A stretch of DNA of 64,000 nucleotides from JALUZX01 sp964561605. Lineage in GTDB: Bacteria; Planctomycetota; UBA1135; JALUZX01. A program made the position numbers and the translations under genes. The notes beneath the pieces were generated by a model. That model was not told the DNA's origin. It made no database searches and saw only the letters and a list, made by a program, of their open reading frames with translations. Every line of letters starts with the position of its first letter. Positions within the stretch are counted from its first letter, which is position 1. Positions 51,637 through 59,912 of this stretch are shown here, in pieces. The stretch spans positions 1-64,000 of the forward strand of contig CAZLQD010000051.1 of NCBI GenBank assembly GCA_964561605.1. The letters are read 5' to 3'.

Positions 51637-53228
51637 CCAAGCAGATTTTCGTCACGGGTGGAGTTGTCTCGTCCCTTGGAAAGGGACTGACCTCGGCGGC
51701 CATCGGCATGATCCTGGAGCACCGGGGTCTCAGGGTGGCCATGCAGAAGCTGGATCCCTACATCAACGTGGATCCGGGGACCATGTCGCCCTTCCAGCAC
51801 GGAGAGGTCTATGTCACCGACGACGGTGCCGAGACCGACCTGGACCTGGGCCACTACGAGCGCTTCACCCACGGCAGGATCACCCAGAACTCCAACTTCA
51901 CCACAGGGAAGATCTACGCCTCGGTGATCGCCAAGGAGCGAAGAGGGGAGTATCTGGGGTCCACCGTCCAGGTCATCCCCCATATCACCGACGAGATCAA
52001 GTCGGCCATCCGGTCGGTCCACGCCGCCGACGTGGACGTGGCCATCACGGAGATCGGCGGGACCGTGGGGGACATCGAGTCTCTTCCCTTTCTCGAGGCG
52101 ATCAGGCAGTACGGCTTGGAGGTCCCTCCCCACGATTGCCTCTACATCCACCTCACGCTCCTCCCCTACCTGAAAGCCTCCCAGGAGATGAAGACCAAGC
52201 CCACCCAGCAGTCGGTGGGCAAGCTCAGGGAGATCGGGATCATGCCCCAGATCCTGATCTGCCGGACGGAGAAACCCATCACTGCGGAGATGCGGGACAA
52301 GATTTCCCTTTTCTGCAACGTCCCTGCCAGGGCGGTCATCGAGGAGAGGGACGTGGAGCATTCCATCTACGAGGTCCCCCTGGTCCTGGTGGAGCAAGGC
52401 CTGGACCAGTTGATCGTGGAGCACCTGGATCTTCCTGCCGGGGAGCCGACGGGGCTCGACGACTGGCGGGCCATGCTGGAGGGGATCAAGCATCCCCAGG
52501 GAAGGGTCGAGATTGCGGTCGTTGGGAAATACATCAAGCTCCACGACGCCTACAAGTCCATCTACGAGGCCCTCTCCCACGGGGGATTCGCCAACCGTGT
52601 GGCCGTGGACCTGCGCAAGATCAACGCCGAGGAGGTACGCCCAGGCAGGGTGGAGGCTCTCCTGGAAGGGGTGGACGGGATCCTCGTGCCGGGCGGGTTC
52701 GGCGAGCGGGGTTTCGAGGGGAAGGTCGAGGCCATTCGCTACGCCAGGGAGAAGAAGATTCCTTTCCTGGGGATCTGCTACGGCCTCCAGGCGGCGGCCG
52801 TGGAGTTCGCACGCAACGTCCTGGGGCTGAAGGAAGCCACCACGACGGAGTTCCATCCCCAGGCCGTGGAGCCCGTGATCAGCCTCATGGAGGAGCAGAA
52901 GAGCATCGAGAACATGGGGGGCACCATGAGGCTCGGGGCCTACACCTGCCGCCTCAAGGAGGGAAGCCGGGCCTTTCGGGCCTACGGGCGGGCGGTGATC
53001 TCCGAGCGGCATCGCCACCGCTACGAGTTCAACAACGCCTACTTGGAGCGGTTCCAGCGGGCCGGGATGGTGGCCAGCGGCGTCAACGAAGACATGGACC
53101 TGGTGGAGATCCTGGAGATCCCCGACCATCCCTTCTTCATCGCCGTTCAGTTCCACCCGGAGTTCAAGTCCATGCCCAGTGATCCCCACCCCCTCTTCCG
53201 GGAGTTCGTCAAGGCCTGCCGGGAGTAG
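51633..53228 (+). CDS. pyrG: CTP synthase
   Basis: A 531-residue CTP synthase, which amidates UTP to CTP using glutamine. The N-terminal synthetase domain has FVTGGVVSSLGKGLTSAAIG (P-loop), MQKLDPYINVDPGTMSPFQH, EIGGTVGDIE and NCN-type IPHITDEIKSAI. The C-terminal glutaminase domain has the Cys nucleophile in LGICYGLQAAAVEFAR (Tyr where most enzymes have Leu) and the His-Glu pair in VQFHPEFKS. The start is the first ATG after kdsB and matches the family N-terminus MTKQIFVTGGV. Confidence 0.97.
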   Translation: MTKQIFVTGGVVSSLGKGLTSAAIGMILEHRGLRVAMQKLDPYINVDPGTMSPFQHGEVYVTDDGAETDLDLGHYERFTHGRITQNSNFTTGKIYASVIAKERRGEYLGSTVQVIPHITDEIKSAIRSVHAADVDVAITEIGGTVGDIESLPFLEAIRQYGLEVPPHDCLYIHLTLLPYLKASQEMKTKPTQQSVGKLREIGIMPQILICRTEKPITAEMRDKISLFCNVPARAVIEERDVEHSIYEVPLVLVEQGLDQLIVEHLDLPAGEPTGLDDWRAMLEGIKHPQGRVEIAVVGKYIKLHDAYKSIYEALSHGGFANRVAVDLRKINAEEVRPGRVEALLEGVDGILVPGGFGERGFEGKVEAIRYAREKKIPFLGICYGLQAAAVEFARNVLGLKEATTTEFHPQAVEPVISLMEEQKSIENMGGTMRLGAYTCRLKEGSRAFRAYGRAVISERHRHRYEFNNAYLERFQRAGMVASGVNEDMDLVEILEIPDHPFFIAVQFHPEFKSMPSDPHPLFREFVKACRE

Positions 53229-53302
53229 TCCTCCTGGATCGGGGGGGAACCGCGGAAAATTTCGTTATAAAACTACTCCCGGCAGAAAAGTGGAGGATGG
53301 TG

Positions 53303-53644
53303 ATGAAGGCTTCGGACATGCCCCTGCCGGGGGAGGACTTTCTTTTGTTCATCCAGAGTCTGGCGGGCCAGGCTTCGGTCTTTCTGGGGGTGATCCCCAA
53401 TCCACAGACGGGGGAGAAGAAGGTGGACCTGGCCTCGGCCCAGTATTTCATCGATCTTCTGGGCATGCTGGAGCGGAAGACCGAGGGGAACCGGACCGAA
53501 CAGGAGGATCGGTACTTGAAGGACGTCCTGGTCCAGCTCCGGCTTGCCTTCGTGGAGGTGAGGAAGAAGGAGGGCGCCGGCGAGGGGGAAGAGGCGGGGC
53601 AAGGGGAGCAGGCCCAGGGGGAAGGTGGGGGAGAGGGAGAGTAG
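53303..53644 (+). CDS. DUF1844 family protein
   Basis: A 113-residue cytoplasmic protein of unknown function. FLLFIQSLAGQASVFLGVIP, DLASAQYFIDLLGMLERKTE and LKDVLVQLRLAFVEVRKK match DUF1844. A glycine/glutamate-rich tail follows. In-frame ATG at 53297, GTG at 53300 and ATG at 53303 compete; GGAGG at 53292 is spaced best for 53303. TTCGTTATAAAACT (53261-53274) could be a promoter -10 region between pyrG and this gene. Confidence 0.8.
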   Translation: MKASDMPLPGEDFLLFIQSLAGQASVFLGVIPNPQTGEKKVDLASAQYFIDLLGMLERKTEGNRTEQEDRYLKDVLVQLRLAFVEVRKKEGAGEGEEAGQGEQAQGEGGGEGE

Positions 53645-53720
53645 GGCGGCGGGACAAGGGGGTGCTTGCACGGGGGCGGCGAGTCTGTAGACTCCCCCCC
53701 CGGGAGGAAGGCCCCTGCGA

Positions 53721-53795
53721 GCCTGAGTAGCTCAGTGGTAGAGCAGCGCTTTCGTAAAGCGCAGGTCACCGGTTCGAATCCGGTCTCAGGCTCCA
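53721..53795 (+). tRNA. tRNA-Thr (anticodon CGU)
   Basis: It folds as a full cloverleaf. Acceptor GCCTGAG pairs with CTCAGGC, the D-loop is AGCTCAGTGGTAGAGC, and the anticodon stem GCGCT/AGCGC carries the loop TTCGTAA, giving anticodon CGT. The T-arm is CCGGTTCGAATCCGG. The 3' CCA is encoded. Confidence 0.97.
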
Positions 53796-53820
53796 ATCTT
53801 CCAGGCCGGGCCCGCCGGAG

Positions 53821-53847
53821 AGAGGCCGTTTTTTTGTACGGGCCTCT
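53821..53847 (+). terminator. Possible terminator after tRNA-Thr
   Basis: AGAGGCC and GGCCTCT can pair around a loop that contains a seven-T run (53829-53835). The T-run could alternatively terminate after a weaker upstream GGCC/GGCC pairing. Position, 26 nt past the tRNA, is reasonable, but the geometry is not classic. Confidence 0.35.
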
Positions 53848-54073
53848 TTGGGAGGGGATCTTCCCCGGGGAAGGGCGTGACTCCAGCAGGGAATTCATTC
53901 CCATAGGCCCTTTCGGGACCGTTTCCTTCCGGCGGAAATGGGGGCGGCCTTTCCTTGTCCGCCGGGGGAGACCGGGGGGCGCTCCTGGGGGGCTCCTGGA
54001 AGGGGGGACTCCTTCGGGAGATAATCCCATCCAGGCGGGATGGGGAAGGATGGAGGCCGGGGGGGGCGTGGAG

Positions 54074-54886
54074 ATGGCCGGAAAGAGCAGGAATCGGAAG
54101 GGGGGATTTCCTCCTGGCCGGGGTTTGATCGGGGTGGTCCACCTGAAGCCTCTGCCTGGATCGCCCAGGGGTGGAGGGAGCTTCGAGGCGGTCTACAAGG
54201 CGGCCCTCCAGGACGGAATGGCCCTGGCGGCCGGGGGGATGGACGCCCTGATCGTGGAGAACTTCGGCGACGCCCCCTTCTTTCCCGAGAGGGTGGAGCC
54301 CCACACCGTGGGGGTCCTGGCCGTGGCGGCCCACATGCTCAAGGAGGCTACGGGCCTTCCCGTGGGGGTGAACTGCCTGAGGAACGACGGCCTGGGGGCC
54401 ATGGGGGCCGCCGCTGCGGCGGGGGGGGCCTTCGTCAGGATCAACGTCCTCACCGGGGCGGCCGTCACAGACCAGGGAATCGTCCAGGGGTGCGCCCCCC
54501 AGGTGCTTCGTTACCGCAAACACCTGGGCTCCAGGATCCGGGTGGTGGCGGACGTCCTGGTGAAACACGCCGTTCCCCTGGGAGAGACCGACCCGGTCCG
54601 ATTGGCCAGGGACACGGTCTCCCGGGGACTGGCCGACGCCCTGGTGGTCACGGGGCCCGAGACGGGGACCGCCGTCGATCCGGAGGTCCTGGCGGCGGTG
54701 AAGAAGGCCCTTCCCCGGGTGCCCCTCCTGGTGGGCTCGGGGGTCACGGCCGAATCCGCTCCGGCCCTCCTGGAACGGGCCGACGGCCTCATCGTCGGGA
54801 CCTGGCTGAAGAAGGAGGGCCGCCTGGAGAACCCGGTGGACCCCGAGCGGGTGCGCCTCCTCGTGAAAAGCCTCTCTCCTTCCTAG
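54074..54886 (+). CDS. BtpA/SgcQ family protein
   Basis: A 270-residue TIM-barrel protein of the BtpA family, named for photosystem I biogenesis in cyanobacteria but widespread in non-photosynthetic bacteria with unknown function. GLIGVVHLKPLPGSP opens the barrel; ALIVENFGDAPFF, GVNCLRNDGLGAMGAAAAAG, FVRINVLTGAAVTDQGI, IRVVADVLVKHAVPL and ADALVVTGPETG follow in family order, and LLVGSGVTAESAPALLERAD is phosphate-binding-like. ATGs at 54050 and 54074 are both in frame; I prefer the second because it is closer to the family start. It is separate from nrdJ by a 287-nt gap. Confidence 0.85.
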   Translation: MAGKSRNRKGGFPPGRGLIGVVHLKPLPGSPRGGGSFEAVYKAALQDGMALAAGGMDALIVENFGDAPFFPERVEPHTVGVLAVAAHMLKEATGLPVGVNCLRNDGLGAMGAAAAAGGAFVRINVLTGAAVTDQGIVQGCAPQVLRYRKHLGSRIRVVADVLVKHAVPLGETDPVRLARDTVSRGLADALVVTGPETGTAVDPEVLAAVKKALPRVPLLVGSGVTAESAPALLERADGLIVGTWLKKEGRLENPVDPERVRLLVKSLSPS

Positions 54887-54970
54887 AGTTCTCGGCCTTC
54901 CCTGGCAGGGGTGGGGCAGGGGCCTTCTTTCCCTTTTTTCCTCCCCCCTGGACCCTGTATCCTTCCTAAC

Positions 54971-55063
54971 CTCCCCCAGTCCAAGGGATTGGAAAATTTG
55001 TCCCGAACCTTGATACTCCCCCAGATCTTGGGGTAGGATTGAACTTCACCCCCCAGATGATGG
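54971..55063 (+). promoter_or_regulatory. CCCCCAG repeats upstream of nrdJ
   Basis: Three copies of CCCCCAG are found at 54973, 55018 and 55050. The middle one sits in a near-palindrome, CCCCC-AGATCT-TGGGG (one mismatch). They could be operator half-sites for the ribonucleotide reductase gene. The sequence does not match the NrdR box pattern. Given the GC content, chance cannot be excluded. Confidence 0.3.
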
Positions 55064-55173
55064 GCTTTTGGGAGGGTTGGGGCCCAGGGAGGGCCTTGGA
55101 GAGGGAAGGGCTTCCGGGGCGTCGTCTCCAAGGCCTTCCCAGGGCGGTCGACACACAAGAAGGGAGGGCGACG

Positions 55174-57921
55174 GTGGTAAAACCTGGCTATGAAGAAAAG
55201 GGCGGAGTGGAGCGGCGCCTGGCCAAGCAGGAGGGCTCCATGCCCAAGAGAAGGACCAAGGGAATCCAGCTCGAGCGGTTCTTCACAAGGCCGGGCCGCC
55301 ACCCTTACGACCTCCTGACCTGGGAGAAGAGGAAGGCCGCCATCACCTCCAGCACGGGGGAAGTGATCTTCGAGCAGGAGGACGTGGAGTTCCCCACGAC
55401 CTGGTCTCAGCTGGCCACCAACGTGGTGGTGAGCAAGTACTTCAAGGGAGGCATCGGGACCCCCCAGAGGGAGACCAGCCTCAAGCAGGTCATCGACAGG
55501 GTGGTCCGGACCCTTTCGACCTGGGGCCGGGAGCAGGGCTACCTGGCCGACCCGGAGACCACCGAGATCTTCGAGATGGAGTTGACCCACATCCTGGTGA
55601 ACCAGTTGGCCGCATTCAACAGCCCCGTCTGGTTCAACGTGGGCATCGAGGAGAAGCCCCAGTGCTCGGCCTGCTTCATCAACTCCGTGGAAGACACGAT
55701 GGACTCCATCCTCAACCTGGCCCACACCGAGGGGATGCTCTTCAAGTACGGGTCCGGCACGGGCACCAACTTCTCCACCCTGCGCTCCTCCAGGGAGAAG
55801 CTCTCCACCGGGGGCACCCCTTCGGGCCCGGTCTCCTTCATGAAGGGCTTCGACGCCTTCGCCGGGGTCATCAAGTCGGGCGGGCGGACCAGGCGGGCCG
55901 CCAAGATGGTGATCCTCAACGTGGACCACCCGGACATCGTGGAGTTCATCGAGTCCAAGGAGAAGGAGGAGCGCAAGGCCTGGAAACTCATCGAGGCGGG
56001 CTACGACGGCTCCTTCGGGGGCGAGGCCTATTCGTCGGTCTTCTTCCAGAACTCCAACAACTCCGTCAGGGTCACCGACGAGTTCATGAAGGCCGTCGAG
56101 GAGGATCGGGAGTGGTCCACCCGGGCGGTCACCACCGGGGAGGTCGTCGAGACCTTCCGGGCCCGGGACCTGATGAAGAAGATCGCCCGGGCCGCCCACC
56201 TCTGCGGGGATCCGGGGCTCCAGTTCGACAGCACGGTGAACAAGTGGCACACCTGCAAGGCCTCGGGCCGGATCAACGCCTCCAACCCTTGCAGCGAGTT
56301 CATGTTCCTCGACGACTCGGCCTGCAACCTGGCCAGCCTCAACCTGATGAAGTTCCGCAAACCCGACGGGACCTTCGACATCCCGGCCTTCCGCCAGGCC
56401 GTGAGGATCATGTTGCTGGCCCAGGAGATCATCGTGGACCCGGCCCTCTACCCGACGGAGCCCATCGAGAGGAACAGCCGGCTCTTCCGGCCCCTGGGCC
56501 TGGGCTACGCCAACCTGGGAGCCCTCCTCATGTCCCTGGGGCTCCCCTACGATTCCAAGGAGGGAAACAACTACGCCGCCGCCGTCACTTCCTTGATGAC
56601 CGGCGAGGCCTACAAGGTCTCCGCCGAGATCGCCGCCGCCGTGGGCCCCTTCCAGGAGTTCGAGAAGAACCGGGAATCCATGCTCGGTGTGATGGAACTC
56701 CATCGTGACGCGGCCCAGCGGATCGGCTCCGACGGGGTCCCTTCGGAACTGCTGGATGCGGCCCGGTCGGTCTGGAAGGCCGTCCTGGAGAAGGGCTCGA
56801 TCTTCGGCTTCCGGAACGCCCAGGTCTCGGTCCTTGCCCCTACGGGGACCATCGGGTTCATGATGGACTGCGACACCACGGGCATCGAGCCCGACATCGC
56901 CCTGGTGAAGTTCAAGAAGCTCGTGGGCGGGGGTCTCCTGAAGATCGTCAACCAGACGGTGCCCATGGCCCTGAAGAGGTTGGGTTATACCGACGACCAG
57001 ATCACGGAGATTATGGCCTGGGTGGAGGAGCAGGGCACCATCGAGGGGGCTCCCGGCCTCAAGGAGGAGCACCTGCCCGTCTTCGACTGCGCCCTCAAGC
57101 CCAGGAAAGGGACCCGCTCCATCTCCTACATGGGACACCTGAGGATGATGGCCGCCGTCCAGCCCTTCATTTCCGGGGCCATCTCCAAGACGGTGAACCT
57201 CCCGGAGAACACCACCCCCGAGGAGATCGAGCGGGTCTACATGGACGCCTGGAGGATGGGCCTCAAGGCCGTGGCCATCTACAGGGAGAACAGCAAGCGC
57301 ACCCAGCCCCTGTCCACCTCGGCCGAGGAGAAGACCGGAGAGGAACCCAGGCCCAGGCGCAAGCGCCTTCCCATGACCCGCAAGTCCCTGACCCACAAGT
57401 TCTCCATCGCCGGCCACGAGGGCTACATCACCGTCGGGATGTACGACGACGGCAAGCCCGGCGAGATGTTCGTCAAGATGGCCAAGGAGGGGACGGTCGT
57501 CTCGGGCCTCATGGACTCCCTCGCCACGGTTACCTCCATCGCCCTCCAGTACGGCGTGCCCCTGGAGGTCCTGGTGGCCAAGTTCGCCCACACCCGGTTC
57601 GAGCCCTCGGGGATCACTCCCAACCCGGAGATCCGTTTCGCCAAGTCCATCATGGACTACGTGGGCCGCTGGCTCGCTTTGACCTTCCTGCCGCCGGAGA
57701 AACAGCCCGCGGGGAAGGGCATGTGGCACCCCCTGGAGAACCAGGAGAACGGGTCCGCCGGGACCCCGGAGACGCCGGCCCTCTCCGGCGGCGGCGGGGA
57801 GACCCAGGCCTTCGTCCCCCAGGCGGACGCCCCGGTGTGCGACGAGTGCGGGAGCCTCATGATCCGCAACGGCGCCTGCTACAAGTGCCCCAACTGCGGG
57901 GGCACCTCGGGGTGCTCCTGA
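55174..57921 (+). CDS. nrdJ: Adenosylcobalamin-dependent (class II) ribonucleotide reductase
   Basis: A 915-residue B12-dependent reductase converting ribonucleotides to deoxyribonucleotides. The barrel core has AAFNSPVWFNVG, QCSACFINSVEDTMDSI (redox Cys), GSGTGTNFS, the thiyl-radical motif SNPCSEFMFLDDSACNLASL and SVLAPTGTIGFMMDCDTTGI. After residue 750 comes a charged linker and a conserved alpha/beta tail. The C-terminus ends in a cysteine-rich segment (CDECG, CYKCPNCGGTSGC) serving as redox shuttle or zinc ribbon. The GTG at 55174 has GGGAGGG 5 nt upstream; the open frame before it has no homology. No class I genes are seen, so DNA synthesis may depend on B12. Confidence 0.95.
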   Translation: MVKPGYEEKGGVERRLAKQEGSMPKRRTKGIQLERFFTRPGRHPYDLLTWEKRKAAITSSTGEVIFEQEDVEFPTTWSQLATNVVVSKYFKGGIGTPQRETSLKQVIDRVVRTLSTWGREQGYLADPETTEIFEMELTHILVNQLAAFNSPVWFNVGIEEKPQCSACFINSVEDTMDSILNLAHTEGMLFKYGSGTGTNFSTLRSSREKLSTGGTPSGPVSFMKGFDAFAGVIKSGGRTRRAAKMVILNVDHPDIVEFIESKEKEERKAWKLIEAGYDGSFGGEAYSSVFFQNSNNSVRVTDEFMKAVEEDREWSTRAVTTGEVVETFRARDLMKKIARAAHLCGDPGLQFDSTVNKWHTCKASGRINASNPCSEFMFLDDSACNLASLNLMKFRKPDGTFDIPAFRQAVRIMLLAQEIIVDPALYPTEPIERNSRLFRPLGLGYANLGALLMSLGLPYDSKEGNNYAAAVTSLMTGEAYKVSAEIAAAVGPFQEFEKNRESMLGVMELHRDAAQRIGSDGVPSELLDAARSVWKAVLEKGSIFGFRNAQVSVLAPTGTIGFMMDCDTTGIEPDIALVKFKKLVGGGLLKIVNQTVPMALKRLGYTDDQITEIMAWVEEQGTIEGAPGLKEEHLPVFDCALKPRKGTRSISYMGHLRMMAAVQPFISGAISKTVNLPENTTPEEIERVYMDAWRMGLKAVAIYRENSKRTQPLSTSAEEKTGEEPRPRRKRLPMTRKSLTHKFSIAGHEGYITVGMYDDGKPGEMFVKMAKEGTVVSGLMDSLATVTSIALQYGVPLEVLVAKFAHTRFEPSGITPNPEIRFAKSIMDYVGRWLALTFLPPEKQPAGKGMWHPLENQENGSAGTPETPALSGGGGETQAFVPQADAPVCDECGSLMIRNGACYKCPNCGGTSGCS

Positions 57922-57933
57922 GAGATCCCTCAC

Positions 57934-57966
57934 CCCGGCCGGCCCCTCCCCGGGGGGGCGGCCGGG
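57934..57966. terminator. GC hairpin after nrdJ
   Basis: CCCGGCCG and CGGCCGGG pair around a 17-nt loop that can itself pair further, immediately after the nrdJ stop. No T-run follows, so it may stabilise the 3' end or act as a Rho-assisted stop. Confidence 0.4.
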
Positions 57967-58028
57967 ATGAGGCCCGCAAGGGGAGGTTTCCGTGGGATTC
58001 CTCCCCGGGTTGGGGGATAATCCCGGCC

Positions 58029-59231
58029 ATGAGAAGCAAGAAGACCTGGGTTTCCTTCCTCCTTCCGCCTCTCTTCCTCCTGGGGCCGGTCCTTTGGGGC
58101 GGGGCCGCAGCCCGGGCCCAGGACGTGCTGGAGCTTACGGAAATCCGGAACCCTCCCCGGTTCACTCCCACCATGGGCTTCATCCGGGCCGGGTATACCT
58201 TTTCCTTTCCTTCCGGCGAGGACAAGGACCGGGAGAAGAGGGGGGACTCCTTTCCCGACCTCTCCTTCTACTACATCACCGACAAGATGTTCGGGAAGCC
58301 CGCCAACTTCACCTTCTACGGGGGAAGGGAGGGGTTCTATACGTCCATGGGGCAACCCGCCTTCAACCTGAGGGGGGTCAGGACCCGCATGGAGTTCTGG
58401 TACCGCCCCTGGACTTTCTACAGGGAGGGCTTCTACGACGGCGACGAGTTCGTGCCCACCCTCCAGTACAAGGGGAAGGAATTCCGGGGCCGGCTGGGAG
58501 TCCTCTTCCCGGCCACGGCCCGGGGCAACACCTTCGCCGAAGTGGCCGCCTACGGGGGCAAGAATTTCTTCAGCAGGGATTCCCAGACCAGGGATCCCTC
58601 CACCCTCTACACCATTCCCGACAACTTCAAGGTGGCGGGAGTGCGGGTCTCCCTGGAGACGGGCAAGATCCAGTACGACCGTTACACGGGCCTTCCCAAG
58701 GGGGGCGCCTTGCTTACGGTCTGGGGGGAACGGGAAGTCAACGACTCCGACGCCGACTTCGGAACTCCCGGCTGGGAGAGTTCCCTGCCCAGCAAGATCT
58801 GGAGGGCCGGGGGCCGGCTGAGCTACTACTACCCGGCCGACAAGGACCAGGTCGTGGAATTCCACGCCCTGGGCCGCTACTTCGACAAGGAGGACCGGAT
58901 CCTCACCTACGACGCGAGCAAACCCATCGGCAACCGGTTCGGCCAGGCGACCCTGGGATACCGGTGGCACCTGAGCGGATCCATGTACGTCCTACCCTTC
59001 CTTTCCGCCCAGTACATCCGCCTGGCCGACGAGTTCGACCAGAGCCAGAAGGAGAAGTTCTTCTTCGGGGGAGGATTGAGCTTCCGCTGGAGCCTGGGCA
59101 AGAAGGTGAACCTCTACATGGACTACTCCTACCTCTCCAACGAGTCCCGGGAGCCCGTGGGAATCCGGAAGGACTACTTTTCGGAACACCGGTTCTCGGC
59201 CGGAGTGGAGATTACCTTCGGGGGGATGTAG
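58029..59231 (+). CDS. Outer-membrane beta-barrel-like protein
   Basis: A 400-residue exported protein. The signal peptide is SFLLPPLFLLGPVLWGGAAA, cleaved near ARA/QD. The mature part alternates hydrophobic and polar residues in many short strands with aromatic girdles (MGFIRAGYTFSFPSG, RMEFWYRPWTFYREGFYDGD, RAGGRLSYYYPADKDQVVEF, FFFGGGLSFRWSLGKKVNLY, RFSAGVEITFGGM), as in transphosporin-like or OmpA-type barrels. The C-terminus ends a beta strand. No plug, OmpA or enzyme motif is seen; transport or structural roles are possible. It lies 107 nt after nrdJ and converges on the MqnA-like gene. Confidence 0.65.
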   Translation: MRSKKTWVSFLLPPLFLLGPVLWGGAAARAQDVLELTEIRNPPRFTPTMGFIRAGYTFSFPSGEDKDREKRGDSFPDLSFYYITDKMFGKPANFTFYGGREGFYTSMGQPAFNLRGVRTRMEFWYRPWTFYREGFYDGDEFVPTLQYKGKEFRGRLGVLFPATARGNTFAEVAAYGGKNFFSRDSQTRDPSTLYTIPDNFKVAGVRVSLETGKIQYDRYTGLPKGGALLTVWGEREVNDSDADFGTPGWESSLPSKIWRAGGRLSYYYPADKDQVVEFHALGRYFDKEDRILTYDASKPIGNRFGQATLGYRWHLSGSMYVLPFLSAQYIRLADEFDQSQKEKFFFGGGLSFRWSLGKKVNLYMDYSYLSNESREPVGIRKDYFSEHRFSAGVEITFGGM

Positions 59232-59246
59232 GAAGGCCTCTTCCTC

Positions 59247-59912
59247 TCAGGATCTCCGCCAGGCCCGAGGGGAGAAGGCCTCTTCCAGGTCGGCCCCGGC
59301 GAGGCCGAGTTCGGCCGCTCCCTCCAGGAGCTGGCGCGCCCCCTCCCTGTGGGCCGGAAGGGCCTGGGGAAGGCCCTCGGGGAGATCCGCCCCGGGGCGC
59401 CGCCAGAGGAAGCCCAGGACCAGGGGGGTGAGGGAGGTCTCCTTCCACCAGGAGGCCAGGTCCAGGCGCCACCATCCGCCGGGAATGGAAGAGCCTTCCA
59501 GGACGACCGCTCCCGCCGCCCGCCCCTCCCGGAGGGCCTCGATCCGGTCCTTCTCGTCTTCCAGGACCGCCAGGCCTCCCCTCCCGAAGGCCTGGAAGGC
59601 CGCCAGGGCGGCGGTGGACCAGGCGTGGGGCGCCGCCAGGGGGGCGGAACGGAATCCGCCCCTGGGGATCTCTTCCGGCGCCGTGAGCCAGGGGCCCCGG
59701 CCGGGTTCCCTCGCCAGGGGAAGGAGCCCCGAGGGGATCCAGTCTTCCCCGGCGGCGGCCCAGGCGGCGATGCCGGCGACCCACAACCGCTCCCCTCGGG
59801 GCGGGGCGGTCCCGGGCGGAATGGGGAGGATGGGAAAGTCTTCCAGGATACCTCCTAGGAGGTCCTCCAGCTCGGGGTCCTGCGCCAGGGAGATCGATGG
59901 TGCTTGTTTCAC
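59247..59912 (-). CDS. MqnA/MqnD-like protein
   Basis: A 221-residue cytoplasmic protein with periplasmic-binding-type folding. RLWVAGIAAWAAAGEDWIPS, GGFRSAPLAAPHAWSTAALA and WWRLDLASWWKETSLTPLVL followed by GFLWRRPGADLP resemble the MqnA/MqnD enzymes of the futalosine menaquinone pathway, in the order expected for MqnA (chorismate dehydratase). Similarity is at the level of pattern, so it could be a diverged paralogue with another substrate. The GTG overlaps the stop of the M16-like gene before it (GTGA), an unexpected partner. Confidence 0.45.
   Translation of the reverse strand: MKQAPSISLAQDPELEDLLGGILEDFPILPIPPGTAPPRGERLWVAGIAAWAAAGEDWIPSGLLPLAREPGRGPWLTAPEEIPRGGFRSAPLAAPHAWSTAALAAFQAFGRGGLAVLEDEKDRIEALREGRAAGAVVLEGSSIPGGWWRLDLASWWKETSLTPLVLGFLWRRPGADLPEGLPQALPAHREGARQLLEGAAELGLAGADLEEAFSPRAWRRS

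Noticed and set aside
51633..53228. Defective glutaminase in pyrG because GICYGLQ differs from GICLGMQ
   Set aside because: The catalytic Cys, His and Glu are present; Leu to Tyr next to the cysteine is a tolerated-looking change without further evidence.
54887..55173. NrdR boxes or a second B12 riboswitch before nrdJ
   Set aside because: Neither the ACA-AT-rich NrdR palindrome nor the B12-box blocks are present.
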